Assembly (NCBI GenBank): GCA_022451485.1
Contig: JAKUQS010000025.1
Coordinates: 1 to 42,255, forward strand
From: Gammaproteobacteria bacterium
GTDB lineage: Bacteria > Pseudomonadota > Gammaproteobacteria > Arenicellales > UBA868
Length of the DNA: 42,255 nucleotides
Direction of reading: 5' to 3'
Shown here: positions 33,685-42,181 of the stretch, piece after piece
Numbering within the stretch: the first letter of the stretch is position 1
Layout of the letters: every line of letters starts with the position of its first letter
Notes under the pieces: generated by a model
What the model saw: only the letters and a program-made list of their open reading frames with translations
What the model was told of the DNA's origin: nothing
The model's database searches: none
Position numbers and translations under genes: made by a program

Positions 33685-33815
33685 GTGTCCTACTAACGAC
33701 CGATCGGATGGTGGCGCGACCTGGTTTTTCTCCAAAATCGGAAAACGCGGTATGGTTGCTTTTAATGCCGTTGGTTAACCGCAGCCGACATTACTTCACT
33801 GTAGGAAACATCGTC

Positions 33816-35237
33816 ATGCCCTCGGAACCCGCGCACCCAATAAACGAAACAGATCCGATCATCGCCCCACTGGTCGGTCGCGCAAGGGCCGCGATGGCGG
33901 CATTCAAGGATGCTGACCAGGCGCGCGTCGATGAAGTGGTAACTGCGCTGGCGTGGTCCGTCTACTGCCCTGACAATGCCCGTGCCCTGGCCGAGACCGC
34001 TGTGCGGGACACCGGCCTCGGTAATGTCGCCGACAAGATTACCAAGAACCAAAGAAAAACCTTTGGCACCCTGCGCGACCTGATGCGGGTGCGCACCGTT
34101 GGCCTGCTCGACGATGACCCCAAAAGCGGTATCGCCCGTTATGCCAAGCCCGTTGGTGTGGTGGCAGCCATCACACCGTCAACAAACCCTGCCGCGACGC
34201 CAGTCAACAAAACCATGATGGCGATCAAAGGGCGCAATGCGATTGTCATCGCACCGCCACCGGGGGGCTGGAGTGCAACTTCGGCCACCGTCGATGTGAT
34301 GCGTCAGGCACTGTCCCAGGTTGGCGCGCCCGTGGACCTGGTCCAGGTACTGCCGCAACCGATCTCCCGGGAACTGACGAAAACACTGATGAAACAGGCT
34401 GACTTGATTGTCGCGACGGGCTCACAAAACAATGTGCGCGGTGCATATAGCAGTGGCACGCCAGCGATCGGGGTTGGCGCTGGCAATGTTCCCGTTGTGG
34501 TCGATGAAAGCGCTGACCTCGACGACGCTGCGGCCAAAATCTGCGCCTCCAAGATATTTGATAACGCGACCTCTTGTTCGTCCGAGAACTCGCTTGTTGT
34601 TTTGGATGCTGTCTACGCAGACATGATCGCGGCCTTGCAACGTGTCGGCGGCTATCTGGCCAGCAATACGGAACGCGAACGCATTCAGGATTGTCTCTGG
34701 CTAAACGGGAAACTCAATCGCGATGTGATTTGCAAAGATGCCTCTGCCATCGCAGCACGTGCGCACATTGAAGACGCCGCGCCAGAGACCCGCTTCTTCA
34801 TGGTGGAAGAGTCTGAATTTAGTGCCACTTCCCCTTTTGCTGATGAGAAGCTATCCCTTGTCTTGACGCTCTATCGGGCACGCGACTTCGATCATGCCAT
34901 CGACTTGGTTTCCAACATCCTCGAAGTACAGGGCAAGGGCCATTCCTGCGGCATTCACACGGCAACCGCTGACCATGCGCGTCGCCTGGCCGAGGAAATC
35001 GACGTGGTACGGGTCCTCGTGAACCAGGCACATACGTTTGGCAACGGTGGCAGTTTTGACAACGGACTTAACTTCACTCTCAGCATGGGCTGTGGTACCT
35101 GGGGCGGCAACAGTATTTCAGAAAATCTCAATTACCGTCACTTCATCAACATTACCCATCTCGCTCACACAGTGCCCGAGGACCGTCCTTCAGAAGCGGC
35201 CCTTTTCGAGAGACACTGGCAAAAATACGGAAAGTAA
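33816..35237 (+). CDS. sauS: CoA-acylating aldehyde dehydrogenase, SauS (sulfoacetaldehyde dehydrogenase)-like
   Basis: About 473 residues of the acylating aldehyde dehydrogenase group (EutE/AdhE-type), turning an aldehyde, CoA and NAD(P)+ into an acyl-CoA. Landmarks are AITPSTNPAATPVNKTMMAI (118-137), GVGAGNVPVVVDESADL and FDNATSCSSENS with the nucleophile Cys254. The order and spacing fit SauS of sulfoacetate metabolism, which acts on sulfoacetaldehyde. I take ATG 33816 (GTAGGAAA upstream) over the frame from 33708. The following ADP-forming acyl-CoA ligase pair would complete aldehyde to acyl-CoA to acid with ATP formation, or the reverse. Other short aldehydes cannot be excluded. Confidence 0.8.
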   Translation: MPSEPAHPINETDPIIAPLVGRARAAMAAFKDADQARVDEVVTALAWSVYCPDNARALAETAVRDTGLGNVADKITKNQRKTFGTLRDLMRVRTVGLLDDDPKSGIARYAKPVGVVAAITPSTNPAATPVNKTMMAIKGRNAIVIAPPPGGWSATSATVDVMRQALSQVGAPVDLVQVLPQPISRELTKTLMKQADLIVATGSQNNVRGAYSSGTPAIGVGAGNVPVVVDESADLDDAAAKICASKIFDNATSCSSENSLVVLDAVYADMIAALQRVGGYLASNTERERIQDCLWLNGKLNRDVICKDASAIAARAHIEDAAPETRFFMVEESEFSATSPFADEKLSLVLTLYRARDFDHAIDLVSNILEVQGKGHSCGIHTATADHARRLAEEIDVVRVLVNQAHTFGNGGSFDNGLNFTLSMGCGTWGGNSISENLNYRHFINITHLAHTVPEDRPSEAALFERHWQKYGK

Positions 35238-35241
35238 CCTG

Positions 35242-36366
35242 ATGTTGTTTGAAGAATATGTGGCCAAGCCTCTGCTTGCCGGCGCAGGCATTTCAGTTCC
35301 CACCAGTCGTTCGGTGCGCACAGCAGACGAGGCCGCGACTGTCGCCGGTGACATAGGTCCCTGCATGATTAAAGCGCAGGTGCCAACCGGCAAGCGCGGC
35401 AAAGCCGGTGGGATTCGTGCCGCCGACGATAGCGACAGTGCGCGCGTGGCAGCCGCCGACATCCTTGGCATGGATATTGGCGGTCACAGTGTGGAAACCC
35501 TATTAGTCGAAGCGAAAGTACCCATTGCGCATGAACTGTACGCTGCGATTGTCAATGATCAGCAATCTCAAGGCCCCTTATTGTTATTTTCACGTCATGG
35601 CGGCATGGACATTGAGGACGTCGCGGCGGCTCATCCGAATGACCTGTTGCAACTTCCGATCGACATTCGAAACGGCATCGACCGTAACATTCTTGAGTTG
35701 CTGATCACTCCTGCCGTCCCCGCAGACGCTGTCGACTTGCTGTGCACTACCTTGTTGAACCTCTATGAGGTCTATATCAACAACGATGCTGAGCTGGTAG
35801 AAATCAATCCGTTGGCGATTACCCATGACAACAACGTAGTTGCGCTCGACTGCAAATTCACGCTCGATGATTCAAGCATAAAACGGCAGCATGAACTCAG
35901 TGCAAAAGGGACACCCGAAAAACTGACTGAACTTGAAATTCGAGGCGAAGCGCTTGGGCTGCGCTTTATCGAATTTTCCGGCAACGTCGGTGTGCTGGCA
36001 AACGGCGCGGGACTCACCATGACCACGATGGACGCTGTAAGGCACTACGGTGGCGAGCCGGCGAATTTTCTTGAAATCGGTGGCGAAGCCTATACCCTCG
36101 GACAGGCGGCATTGGAGCTCGTGTTGTCTCACCCTAATATTAAAGCGCTACTCGTCAACTTCTGCGGTGCATTTGCCCGCACCGACGTGATGACAGAAGG
36201 CATCATTGAGGCATGGCAGACGCTGAAACCCAAAGTGCCCGTCTTTTTCACGATTCACGGCACCGGTGAGACAGAAGCTGTCGCGATGGTGCGCGAACGC
36301 CTGCAGCTGGAGCCCTACGATCTGATGGATGATGCGGTTAAAGCCGCCGTGGAAGCCGCTCAATGA
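35242..36366 (+). CDS. ADP-forming acyl-CoA ligase, beta subunit (SucC-like)
   Basis: This 374-residue ATP-grasp subunit starts MLFEEYVAKPLLAGAG, as SucC-like proteins do. GPCMIKAQVPTGKRGKAGGI (about 42-61) is the nucleotide-binding region, ELVEINPLAI (about 183-192) and DCKFTLDD carry the metal ligands, and GAGLTMTTMDAVRHYGGEPANFLEIGG follows. It is close to succinyl-CoA and malyl-CoA synthetase beta subunits but diverges in the mid-region. The true start is 35242, 4 bases after the dehydrogenase stop; an extended frame from 35038 overlaps that gene. The alpha subunit overlaps its stop by four bases (ATGA). Paired with the acylating dehydrogenase, sulfoacetyl-CoA is a candidate substrate, as are succinyl-CoA or malyl-CoA. 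Confidence 0.85.
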   Translation: MLFEEYVAKPLLAGAGISVPTSRSVRTADEAATVAGDIGPCMIKAQVPTGKRGKAGGIRAADDSDSARVAAADILGMDIGGHSVETLLVEAKVPIAHELYAAIVNDQQSQGPLLLFSRHGGMDIEDVAAAHPNDLLQLPIDIRNGIDRNILELLITPAVPADAVDLLCTTLLNLYEVYINNDAELVEINPLAITHDNNVVALDCKFTLDDSSIKRQHELSAKGTPEKLTELEIRGEALGLRFIEFSGNVGVLANGAGLTMTTMDAVRHYGGEPANFLEIGGEAYTLGQAALELVLSHPNIKALLVNFCGAFARTDVMTEGIIEAWQTLKPKVPVFFTIHGTGETEAVAMVRERLQLEPYDLMDDAVKAAVEAAQ

Positions 36367-37235
36367 TTATCGCTGGCACGGATCAAGTGCTGGTTCAGGG
36401 GATGACCGGCAAACAGGGTACGTTTTGGAGCGAACGCATGATTGAGTACGGCACCCGCATCTGCGCCGGTGTGAGTCCTAAAAAGGCAGGCATCATTCAC
36501 TGCGGCGTTCCGGTCTACGCCTCGGCTACCGATGCCACCAACGCAGCGCCAATCGATGCGACGGTGCTATTTATTCCACCACTAGGGGTCAAAGCCGCGG
36601 TACTCGATGCCATTAACGCAGGTATCAAAAAAATTGTGTGCCTAACGGAACACGTCCCCGTACAGGACGTCATGTACTTTCTCGCTGCGGCGAATGAAGC
36701 CCATTGCCAAGTCATCGGGCCCAACACCGCTGGACTGGTAACTCCCGGCAAGAACTTTGTCGGCTTCATGCCCGCTTTTAATGAGCGTGTCTTCCGCCCC
36801 GGCACGGTTGGCGTCATTTCACGAAGTGGCAGCCTGGGTACGTTGATCTGCCTGAAAATCGTCGAAGCAGGCCTTGGCATTTCAGCATTTATTGGCATCG
36901 GGGGAGACCCCATCATTGGCACCACCACGCGCGACGCGTTAGCAATGCTTGATCAAGACCCCGGTACCCACGCCATCGTCATCGTTGGTGAAATCGGGGG
37001 CAGCATGGAAGAGGAAGCAGCCACGTACGCGCATCAAGTGACCAAGCCGATCGTCTCCTTCATTGCTGGCGCCGCCTCACCTCCAGGCAAACGCATGGGC
37101 CACGCTGGAGCCATCGTCATGGGCAGCCGCGGCTCCTACGCCTCGAAACGCACCGCACTTGAAGCCGCCGGTGCTGAAGTGTTGGACACACCGGGTAATA
37201 TTGGCCAGGCTGTGAAAGATAAACTGGGCGCGTGA
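36363..37235 (+). CDS. ADP-forming acyl-CoA ligase, alpha subunit (SucD-like)
   Basis: This 290-residue CoA-binding subunit has the nucleotide-fold N-terminus VLVQGMTGKQGTFWSERMIEYG (about 9-30), the CoA-binding VSPKKAGIIHCGVPVY, GPNTAGLVTPG and SRSGSLGT. The phosphohistidine region PPGKRMGHAGAIV (about 239-251) keeps the active-site His equivalent to His246 of E. coli SucD. The acid-binding pocket around IGIGGDPIIGTTTRDAL matches the SucD GIGGDPI(I/V)G consensus. It overlaps the beta-subunit stop by four bases, so both subunits are co-translated. An 8-base hairpin follows the stop (37237-37259). Function as in the beta subunit; the acid is not assigned. Confidence 0.87.
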   Translation: MIIAGTDQVLVQGMTGKQGTFWSERMIEYGTRICAGVSPKKAGIIHCGVPVYASATDATNAAPIDATVLFIPPLGVKAAVLDAINAGIKKIVCLTEHVPVQDVMYFLAAANEAHCQVIGPNTAGLVTPGKNFVGFMPAFNERVFRPGTVGVISRSGSLGTLICLKIVEAGLGISAFIGIGGDPIIGTTTRDALAMLDQDPGTHAIVIVGEIGGSMEEEAATYAHQVTKPIVSFIAGAASPPGKRMGHAGAIVMGSRGSYASKRTALEAAGAEVLDTPGNIGQAVKDKLGA

Positions 37236-37440
37236 CACAGCGATCTGGTTTATCGCTGTTACGATGTACTGCGACAAACCCACACAAGCCCAGTAACCAG
37301 CCTCAACATTACAATTGAACCAAGGTCCCAAAACTTGCGGGACCGTAGCTTAATTTGTCACTATGCACATAGCCATCCACCCCGGCCATGGTGACAGCTG
37401 GTTACGGGTCTGATTGATTAAACGAAAACTAGCTCACGCG
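37236..37440 (+). promoter_or_regulatory. Structured leader/intergenic region before the lyase gene
   Basis: These 205 bases contain three clear inverted repeats: ACAGCGAT/ATCGCTGT (37237-37244 and 37252-37259, 7-base loop), GGTCCC/GGGACC (37324-37329 and 37339-37344, 9-base loop), and an outer GTAACCAGC/GCTGGTTAC (37293-37301 and 37397-37405). The first sits right after the ligase stop and could end or process that transcript, though no T-run follows. The outer pair encloses the second hairpin and ends 35 bases before the lyase ATG, so it could act as a leader element. Protein binding is equally possible. Confidence 0.45.
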
Positions 37441-38310
37441 ATGAACCAGAAAACGACCGCACTAACGGACCGACTTCGCAACGGGGACTTCATGACAGCA
37501 CCCGGTGTCTTCGATCTGATCTCTGCCCGTATCGCCGATCAGTTTGAATTTCCTGCCATCTATATGACCGGCTATGGTGTGGTTGCATCTAGTCTTGGCT
37601 TGCCCGATGCCGGGCTTGCGAGTTACACCGAGATGGTCGATCGTGTTGAAAAAATCGCGTTGGCGACAGCGACACCGCTCATCGCCGACGGTGACACCGG
37701 GTATGGTGGCCTACTTAACGTTGATCACACCGTCCGCGGATACGAACGAGCAGGCGCCTGTGGTATCCAGCTGGAAGATCAGGAATACCCCAAGAAGTGC
37801 GGCCATACTCCAAGGCGCCGAGTCATTGCCTTAGAGGATATGCTGGCGAAGATACGAGTCGCCACGAGTGCCCGTGAATCTGATGACTTCATCATCATCG
37901 CCCGCACCGACGCGCGATCCGAGCATGGTATCGACGATGCAATCCGCCGTGGTCAGGCATTCGCTGACGCGGGCGCAGATGTGGTGTTCGTCGAAGCCCC
38001 TGAATCGATCGACGAAATGGAGAAAATTTGTCGGGCTATCGACAAGCCTTTGCTGGCCAACATGGTAGATGGCGGTCGCACGCCAGTGCTCTCAGCCGAT
38101 GAATTGCGGCAAATCGGCTACCAGATCGCCATCTTTCCTGGCACTGGTTTTCTCGCTATGGGTGCCGCCGTAGAATCGGCTTACCGACATCTCAAGACCA
38201 CAGGCTCAAGCAGTGGCCTCACTACACCGCTGCACGACTTTGACGACTTCTCACGACTCATGGGTTTTACCCGTATCTGGGAATTTGAAAAAAAATGGGC
38301 GGATGATTAA
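37441..38310 (+). CDS. Isocitrate lyase/PEP mutase superfamily lyase (2-methylisocitrate- or dimethylmalate-lyase-like)
   Basis: This 289-residue alpha/beta-barrel enzyme has the metal-binding IADGDTGYGG (81-90, Asp83/Asp85), the helix GACGIQLEDQ and the lyase motif KKCGH with catalytic Cys120. The cysteine loop marks carbon-carbon lyases such as methylisocitrate lyase and dimethylmalate lyase; true phosphoenolpyruvate mutase has a different loop there. A second conserved block is IARTDARSEHGIDDAIRRGQAF, then VFVEAPES. It would cleave a 2-hydroxy or tricarboxylic-type acid to pyruvate, oxaloacetate or succinate-like products. The ATG at 37441 is preferred to the TTG at 37414. It lies between the ligase pair and the transporter genes. 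Confidence 0.83.
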   Translation: MNQKTTALTDRLRNGDFMTAPGVFDLISARIADQFEFPAIYMTGYGVVASSLGLPDAGLASYTEMVDRVEKIALATATPLIADGDTGYGGLLNVDHTVRGYERAGACGIQLEDQEYPKKCGHTPRRRVIALEDMLAKIRVATSARESDDFIIIARTDARSEHGIDDAIRRGQAFADAGADVVFVEAPESIDEMEKICRAIDKPLLANMVDGGRTPVLSADELRQIGYQIAIFPGTGFLAMGAAVESAYRHLKTTGSSSGLTTPLHDFDDFSRLMGFTRIWEFEKKWADD

Positions 38311-38358
38311 ACACCTAAACTCGACATCACTCTTGGCAAAACACTGAACTCGTCACTC

Positions 38359-39354
38359 ATGGCAACACTTTTACAAGTCCGCAATCTCACTACCCAGTTC
38401 TTCACTTCATCTGGAATAGTGCGCGCCGTCGACAATGTCAGTTTCGATGTCGAAGAGGGAGAAACGGTAGCCGTAGTGGGTGAGTCGGGCTGTGGAAAAT
38501 CAGTGAGCGCGCTTTCCATCCTTCGGTTGGTGCCGTGGCCGCCAGGGAAAATTGTTGGTGGCAGCATTAACTTTAGAGGCCAGAATCTGCTTGAAATGAA
38601 CGATGCCGACATTCGGCGCGTTCGTGGGCGAGAAATCAGCATGGTCTTTCAAGAACCCATGACGTCTCTCAATCCAGTGCTGTCGATCGGACTGCAACTT
38701 ACCGAAACTATGCAACACCACCTCGAGTTAACACCGGCACAGGCGCACAAGCGCGCTGCAGAATTACTCGAAATGGTCGGCATTTCCGAACCAAAGCGAC
38801 GACTCTCGCAGTTCCCGCATCACCTGAGCGGCGGTATGCGCCAACGGGTGATGATCGCGCTCGCCCTCAGTTGTGAACCCAAGTTAATCATCGCGGACGA
38901 ACCGACCACGGCGCTAGATGTGACAATCCAGGCGCAAATTCTGGAACTCATGAAAGATCTGACCAAGCGCCTCGGTGTGGCGCTGGTCGTCATCACACAC
39001 AACCTCGGCGTTGTGGCGCGCTATGCAGACCGAGTCAACGTGATGTATGCCGGTAAAATCATCGAAATGGGCAGCGCACAACAGATCTACCATCAGCCGC
39101 ACCACCCCTATACGCTCGGCCTACTCGCCTCGGTGCCCCGCATGGACCAGCCGCGCGGTACTCGGTTAATCCCCATCGACGGGCAACCACCAGATTTGAC
39201 ACGGCTCGATGGGGGCTGTGCCTTCAGGCCGCGCTGCCGCTTCGCGGTAGACCGCTGTGGCCAGGAGTTTCCACCATTGGAAGATGTTGACAGCGGACAC
39301 GTATCGGCGTGCTGGCGAGTTAACGAAATCAACGAACTGAAGAACGCTTCATGA
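38359..39354 (+). CDS. Peptide/opine/nickel ABC transporter ATP-binding protein (OppD/DppD)
   Basis: This 331-residue ATPase has Walker A GESGCGKS (41-48), signature LSGGMRQRV, Walker [14 protein letters not shown] and the H-loop VVITHNLG. The C-terminal oligopeptide-transport domain ends with a cysteine-rich region, [16 protein letters not shown] plus a last CW pair, the site that binds an iron-sulfur cluster in DppD-type subunits. It pairs with the next gene to power an Opp/Dpp importer. The ATG lies 48 bases after the lyase stop, and its own stop overlaps the OppF-type start (ATGA). The ribosome site is weak. The cargo is unknown; the neighbouring acid-metabolising genes suggest a small anionic compound or a peptide-like carrier. 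Confidence 0.92.
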   Translation: MATLLQVRNLTTQFFTSSGIVRAVDNVSFDVEEGETVAVVGESGCGKSVSALSILRLVPWPPGKIVGGSINFRGQNLLEMNDADIRRVRGREISMVFQEPMTSLNPVLSIGLQLTETMQHHLELTPAQAHKRAAELLEMVGISEPKRRLSQFPHHLSGGMRQRVMIALALSCEPKLIIADEPTTALDVTIQAQILELMKDLTKRLGVALVVITHNLGVVARYADRVNVMYAGKIIEMGSAQQIYHQPHHPYTLGLLASVPRMDQPRGTRLIPIDGQPPDLTRLDGGCAFRPRCRFAVDRCGQEFPPLEDVDSGHVSACWRVNEINELKNAS

Positions 39355-40352
39355 CTGATACCGGCATGACAAACGCCACGACACCTTTTGTCCAGGTCCG
39401 CAACCTGAAAATGCACTTCCCGGTTACTGATGGGGTCATGATTCAGACTACCGTTGCCCAAGTCAAAGCCGTTGACGGCGTCTCTTTCGATATTGCAAAA
39501 GGTGAAACGCTTGGGCTCGTTGGCGAATCTGGCTGCGGCAAGACAACCATCGGTCGATGCATCCTTCAGTTAGAGAAAGCATCGGAAGGCGAAATACTGT
39601 TTGAAGGAACCGACCTGACCCAGTTATCCCAGAAACAGTTAGTACCCATGCGCGAGAAGATCCAGGTGATCTTTCAGGATCCCTACAGTTCACTGAATCC
39701 GCGCATGAAAATTGGCAGTATTCTTGATGAACCGATGCGCGTGCATGGGATCATCACTGACAAAATTAAACGCAAAGAACGGGTTCGTGAGCTTCTGTCG
39801 ATTTGCGGACTCGACCCAAGGTTTGCGGATCGTTATCCGCACGAGATGAGCGGCGGACAAAGACAGCGAGTGGGAATCGCCCGCGCGCTGGCGCTCAACC
39901 CGCAGTTCATCATCTGTGACGAAGCGGTTTCGGCGCTGGACGTCTCTATACAGGCACAGGTCATCAATCTGCTCGAGGATCTACGCGACCAATTCAACCT
40001 GACTTATCTGTTCATTGCGCATGATCTCAGCGTCGTGCGTCATATATCTAATCGTGTGGCCGTGATGTACCTTGGCAACCTGGTGGAGCTTGCTGAAGGC
40101 AACGAGTTGTTCGATAACCCGACGCACCCTTACACCCGGGCACTGCTTGATGCCGTACCGATTCCCGATCCGCAGGCGGAAGCTGAGCGTGCCCACTCTG
40201 TGATCAAGGGCGAAATACCCAGTCCGATTAACCCACCGAGCGGCTGCGTCTTCCATCCACGCTGCCCCCTGGCGGTTGACCGCTGCAAAACCGACACGCC
40301 TAAATTCCGCGAGACAGTCAGCGGCCATTGGGTCGCCTGCGACCAGGTCTGA
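39351..40352 (+). CDS. Peptide/nickel ABC transporter ATP-binding protein (OppF/DppF)
   Basis: This 333-residue ATPase has Walker A GESGCGKT (58-65), the Q-loop in [14 protein letters not shown], signature [15 protein letters not shown], Walker [13 protein letters not shown] and [13 protein letters not shown]. It is the OppF-type subunit, with a longer N-terminal extension before the first strand. The C-terminal block [15 protein letters not shown] with a later AC pair is the family cysteine cluster. It overlaps oppD by four bases. The substrate-binding gene starts 146 bases downstream; that gap may carry its own promoter, since the binding protein is usually made in excess. Confidence 0.92.
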   Translation: MTDTGMTNATTPFVQVRNLKMHFPVTDGVMIQTTVAQVKAVDGVSFDIAKGETLGLVGESGCGKTTIGRCILQLEKASEGEILFEGTDLTQLSQKQLVPMREKIQVIFQDPYSSLNPRMKIGSILDEPMRVHGIITDKIKRKERVRELLSICGLDPRFADRYPHEMSGGQRQRVGIARALALNPQFIICDEAVSALDVSIQAQVINLLEDLRDQFNLTYLFIAHDLSVVRHISNRVAVMYLGNLVELAEGNELFDNPTHPYTRALLDAVPIPDPQAEAERAHSVIKGEIPSPINPPSGCVFHPRCPLAVDRCKTDTPKFRETVSGHWVACDQV

Positions 40353-40498
40353 ACGGGCCTGGAAATGAATCAAATGGCCCCCAAAGCCATCGCACCCAGC
40401 GGTCTTTCGGTAAAGCCCTGTAAAAAACGTGCATTAACGATAAAAATAGTTCAAATTACCCCTACAAAACCCAGTCTAAAGTAAGGAGGACGATACCA
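40353..40498 (+). promoter_or_regulatory. Intergenic region before the substrate-binding protein gene
   Basis: This 146-base gap is AT-rich towards its right half and ends in a strong ribosome site (AAGGAGG). A weak 5-base stem GGGCC/GGCCC occurs near its left end. No convincing -35/-10 pair is visible, but a gap this long inside an otherwise tight operon may hold a separate promoter. Confidence 0.3.
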
Positions 40499-42106
40499 AT
40501 GAAACCCAGTTTAATTAAACGGGGCATAGCAGCTATCGCTGTTGCGGCGTTTGCGGTAGGTGCTGCAACCTCTGCTGTTGCCGCGCCCAAAAAGGGTGGC
40601 ACCTTGAACTTCGTGGTGGGTAGCAAAATTCCATCCTACGATGGCCACCAGGAAACCACTTTTGGGATGATTCACCCGATCAGACCGTTCTACAGTTTGC
40701 TGATCAGAGTCAACCCCAGCAATCCGTCTGATCCCACCGACTTTCAGTGTGATGTCTGCGAAGGGAGCGTACCCACCGGTGCCAAAGGCGGAACCGAGTA
40801 CACCTTCAAGATTCGCAAGGACGTGAAGTTCCACGACGGCACACCGCTCACTGCGCACGACGTCAAGGCCACCTTTGACAAGATTATTTTTCCACCCAAA
40901 GGCGTCCCCAGTTCACGCAAAGCCTTCTTTATGATGGTCGATTCAGTCACGGCACCCGACGATTACACCGTCGTGTTCACACTGAAATTTCCCTCCGGCG
41001 CGTTTATTCCTTCTGTCGCAACGCCGTTTAACTTTATCTACAGCAAGAAAGATCTGGATACCCACGGCTACGAGTGGCACAAGAAAAACGTCAATGGATC
41101 TGGTGCTTACAAGTTTGTCGAGCATATCCCGGGCCAGCACGTGGCCGGCGTGCGCCATGACGGCTACCACCACGCGGGAAAACCTTATCTGGATGGATTC
41201 AAAGCCATTTCCGCACCGAAGATGAAAGTTCGATTGGACGCCATTCGAGGCGACCGGGCCAGCATCGAATTTCGGGGGTTTCCACCCAAGGCTCGCGACG
41301 ATCTGGTCAAAGCACTGGGTGACAAAATCACCGTACAAGAATCTGACTGGAACTGTGTCCTGATGGCAACGGCCAACACGAAGAACAAGCCTTTTGATGA
41401 TGTTCGCGTGCGCCAGGCGTTGACGCTTGCCGTTGACCGCTATGAAGGCTCCAAGTATCTCTCCCAAATTGCGATCGTAAAGACGGTGGGTGGCATCGTG
41501 TTTCCCAATCACCCGCTGGCGGCGAATGCAGAGGAATTGGAAGGGTTAATTGGTTACTCGCGGGATATCAAAGCCAGTCGCGCCAAAGCCCGTGCCCTGC
41601 TCAAAGAAGCCGGTGCCGAAGGCCTTGAGTTTTCATTCAACAACCGCGGTGTGGACCAACCCTACAAAGTGGTTGGAACCTGGCTCGTTGACCAGTGGCG
41701 TAAAGTGGGTTTCAAACCCAGGCAGCGTGTGCAACCATCACCGCAGTTCTACGCAACCTTGCGCAAGAAACGCGATTTTGATGTCTCAATCGACTTTAAC
41801 TGTCAGTCTGTGATTAACCCGATCGCTGATGTGACCAAGTCCCTGTGTAGCGCGGGTAATAACTACTCACAATGTGAAAACAAGGAACTCGACGACCTAT
41901 ATATGACCCTGTTGAAAGCCGAGACGGAAAAGGAACAGCGGGCAATTATGCGCGTCTATGAGAAAAAAGCACTCGAGTATGCTGGCAGCAGCATCACCTT
42001 GTGGTGGTATAAAATCAACCCACACCGTTCGTATGTGAAGGGTTGGAGTATTGCACCAAGTCATTACCTCAACCAGCATCTGGACAACGTCTGGCTGGAT
42101 CAGTAA
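40499..42106 (+). CDS. ABC transporter periplasmic substrate-binding protein (SBP_bac_5, DppA/OppA-like)
   Basis: This 535-residue family-5 extracellular solute-binding protein has a Sec signal peptide: positive KRG at 7-9, hydrophobic stretch AAIAVAAFAVGAATSA and cleavage after AVA near residue 28. The mature start GGTLNFVVGSKIPSYDGHQ is typical. Central features are the binding-lobe TYTFKIR-like EYTFKIRKDVKFHDGTPLTAHDVKATFDK, and later RVRQALTLAVDR. Length fits OppA/DppA. A strong AAGGAGG lies about 9 bases upstream. It holds the ligand in the periplasm and delivers it to the permease. A terminator (42138-42170) follows the stop, ahead of the permease gene. Confidence 0.92.
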   Translation: MKPSLIKRGIAAIAVAAFAVGAATSAVAAPKKGGTLNFVVGSKIPSYDGHQETTFGMIHPIRPFYSLLIRVNPSNPSDPTDFQCDVCEGSVPTGAKGGTEYTFKIRKDVKFHDGTPLTAHDVKATFDKIIFPPKGVPSSRKAFFMMVDSVTAPDDYTVVFTLKFPSGAFIPSVATPFNFIYSKKDLDTHGYEWHKKNVNGSGAYKFVEHIPGQHVAGVRHDGYHHAGKPYLDGFKAISAPKMKVRLDAIRGDRASIEFRGFPPKARDDLVKALGDKITVQESDWNCVLMATANTKNKPFDDVRVRQALTLAVDRYEGSKYLSQIAIVKTVGGIVFPNHPLAANAEELEGLIGYSRDIKASRAKARALLKEAGAEGLEFSFNNRGVDQPYKVVGTWLVDQWRKVGFKPRQRVQPSPQFYATLRKKRDFDVSIDFNCQSVINPIADVTKSLCSAGNNYSQCENKELDDLYMTLLKAETEKEQRAIMRVYEKKALEYAGSSITLWWYKINPHRSYVKGWSIAPSHYLNQHLDNVWLDQ

Positions 42107-42137
42107 TACGGACGACATTGTAGTTTGAAGTCAATCA

Positions 42138-42170
42138 GCCGCCCGGCGCTTTGCGACGGGCGGCTTTTTT
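42138..42170 (+). terminator. Rho-independent terminator or attenuator between binding protein and permease
   Basis: GCCGCCCG (42138-42145), an 11-base loop and the perfect complement CGGGCGGC (42157-42164) are followed by six T (42165-42170). This is a textbook intrinsic terminator. It lies inside the transporter operon, so it probably stops most transcripts after the binding-protein gene and lets fewer reach the permease, giving excess binding protein. Confidence 0.85.
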
Positions 42171-42181
42171 AGGAAACCCGC

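Noticed and set aside
35038..35241. N-terminal extension of the SucC-like subunit inside the sauS-like gene
   Set aside because: SucC proteins start at the EEYVAK-type sequence (ATG 35242); the extension is an out-of-frame reading of the dehydrogenase.
37441..38310. Phosphoenolpyruvate mutase (phosphonate synthesis)
   Set aside because: The KKCGH loop with a catalytic cysteine points to a carbon-carbon lyase, so a link to phosphonate synthesis is not supported.
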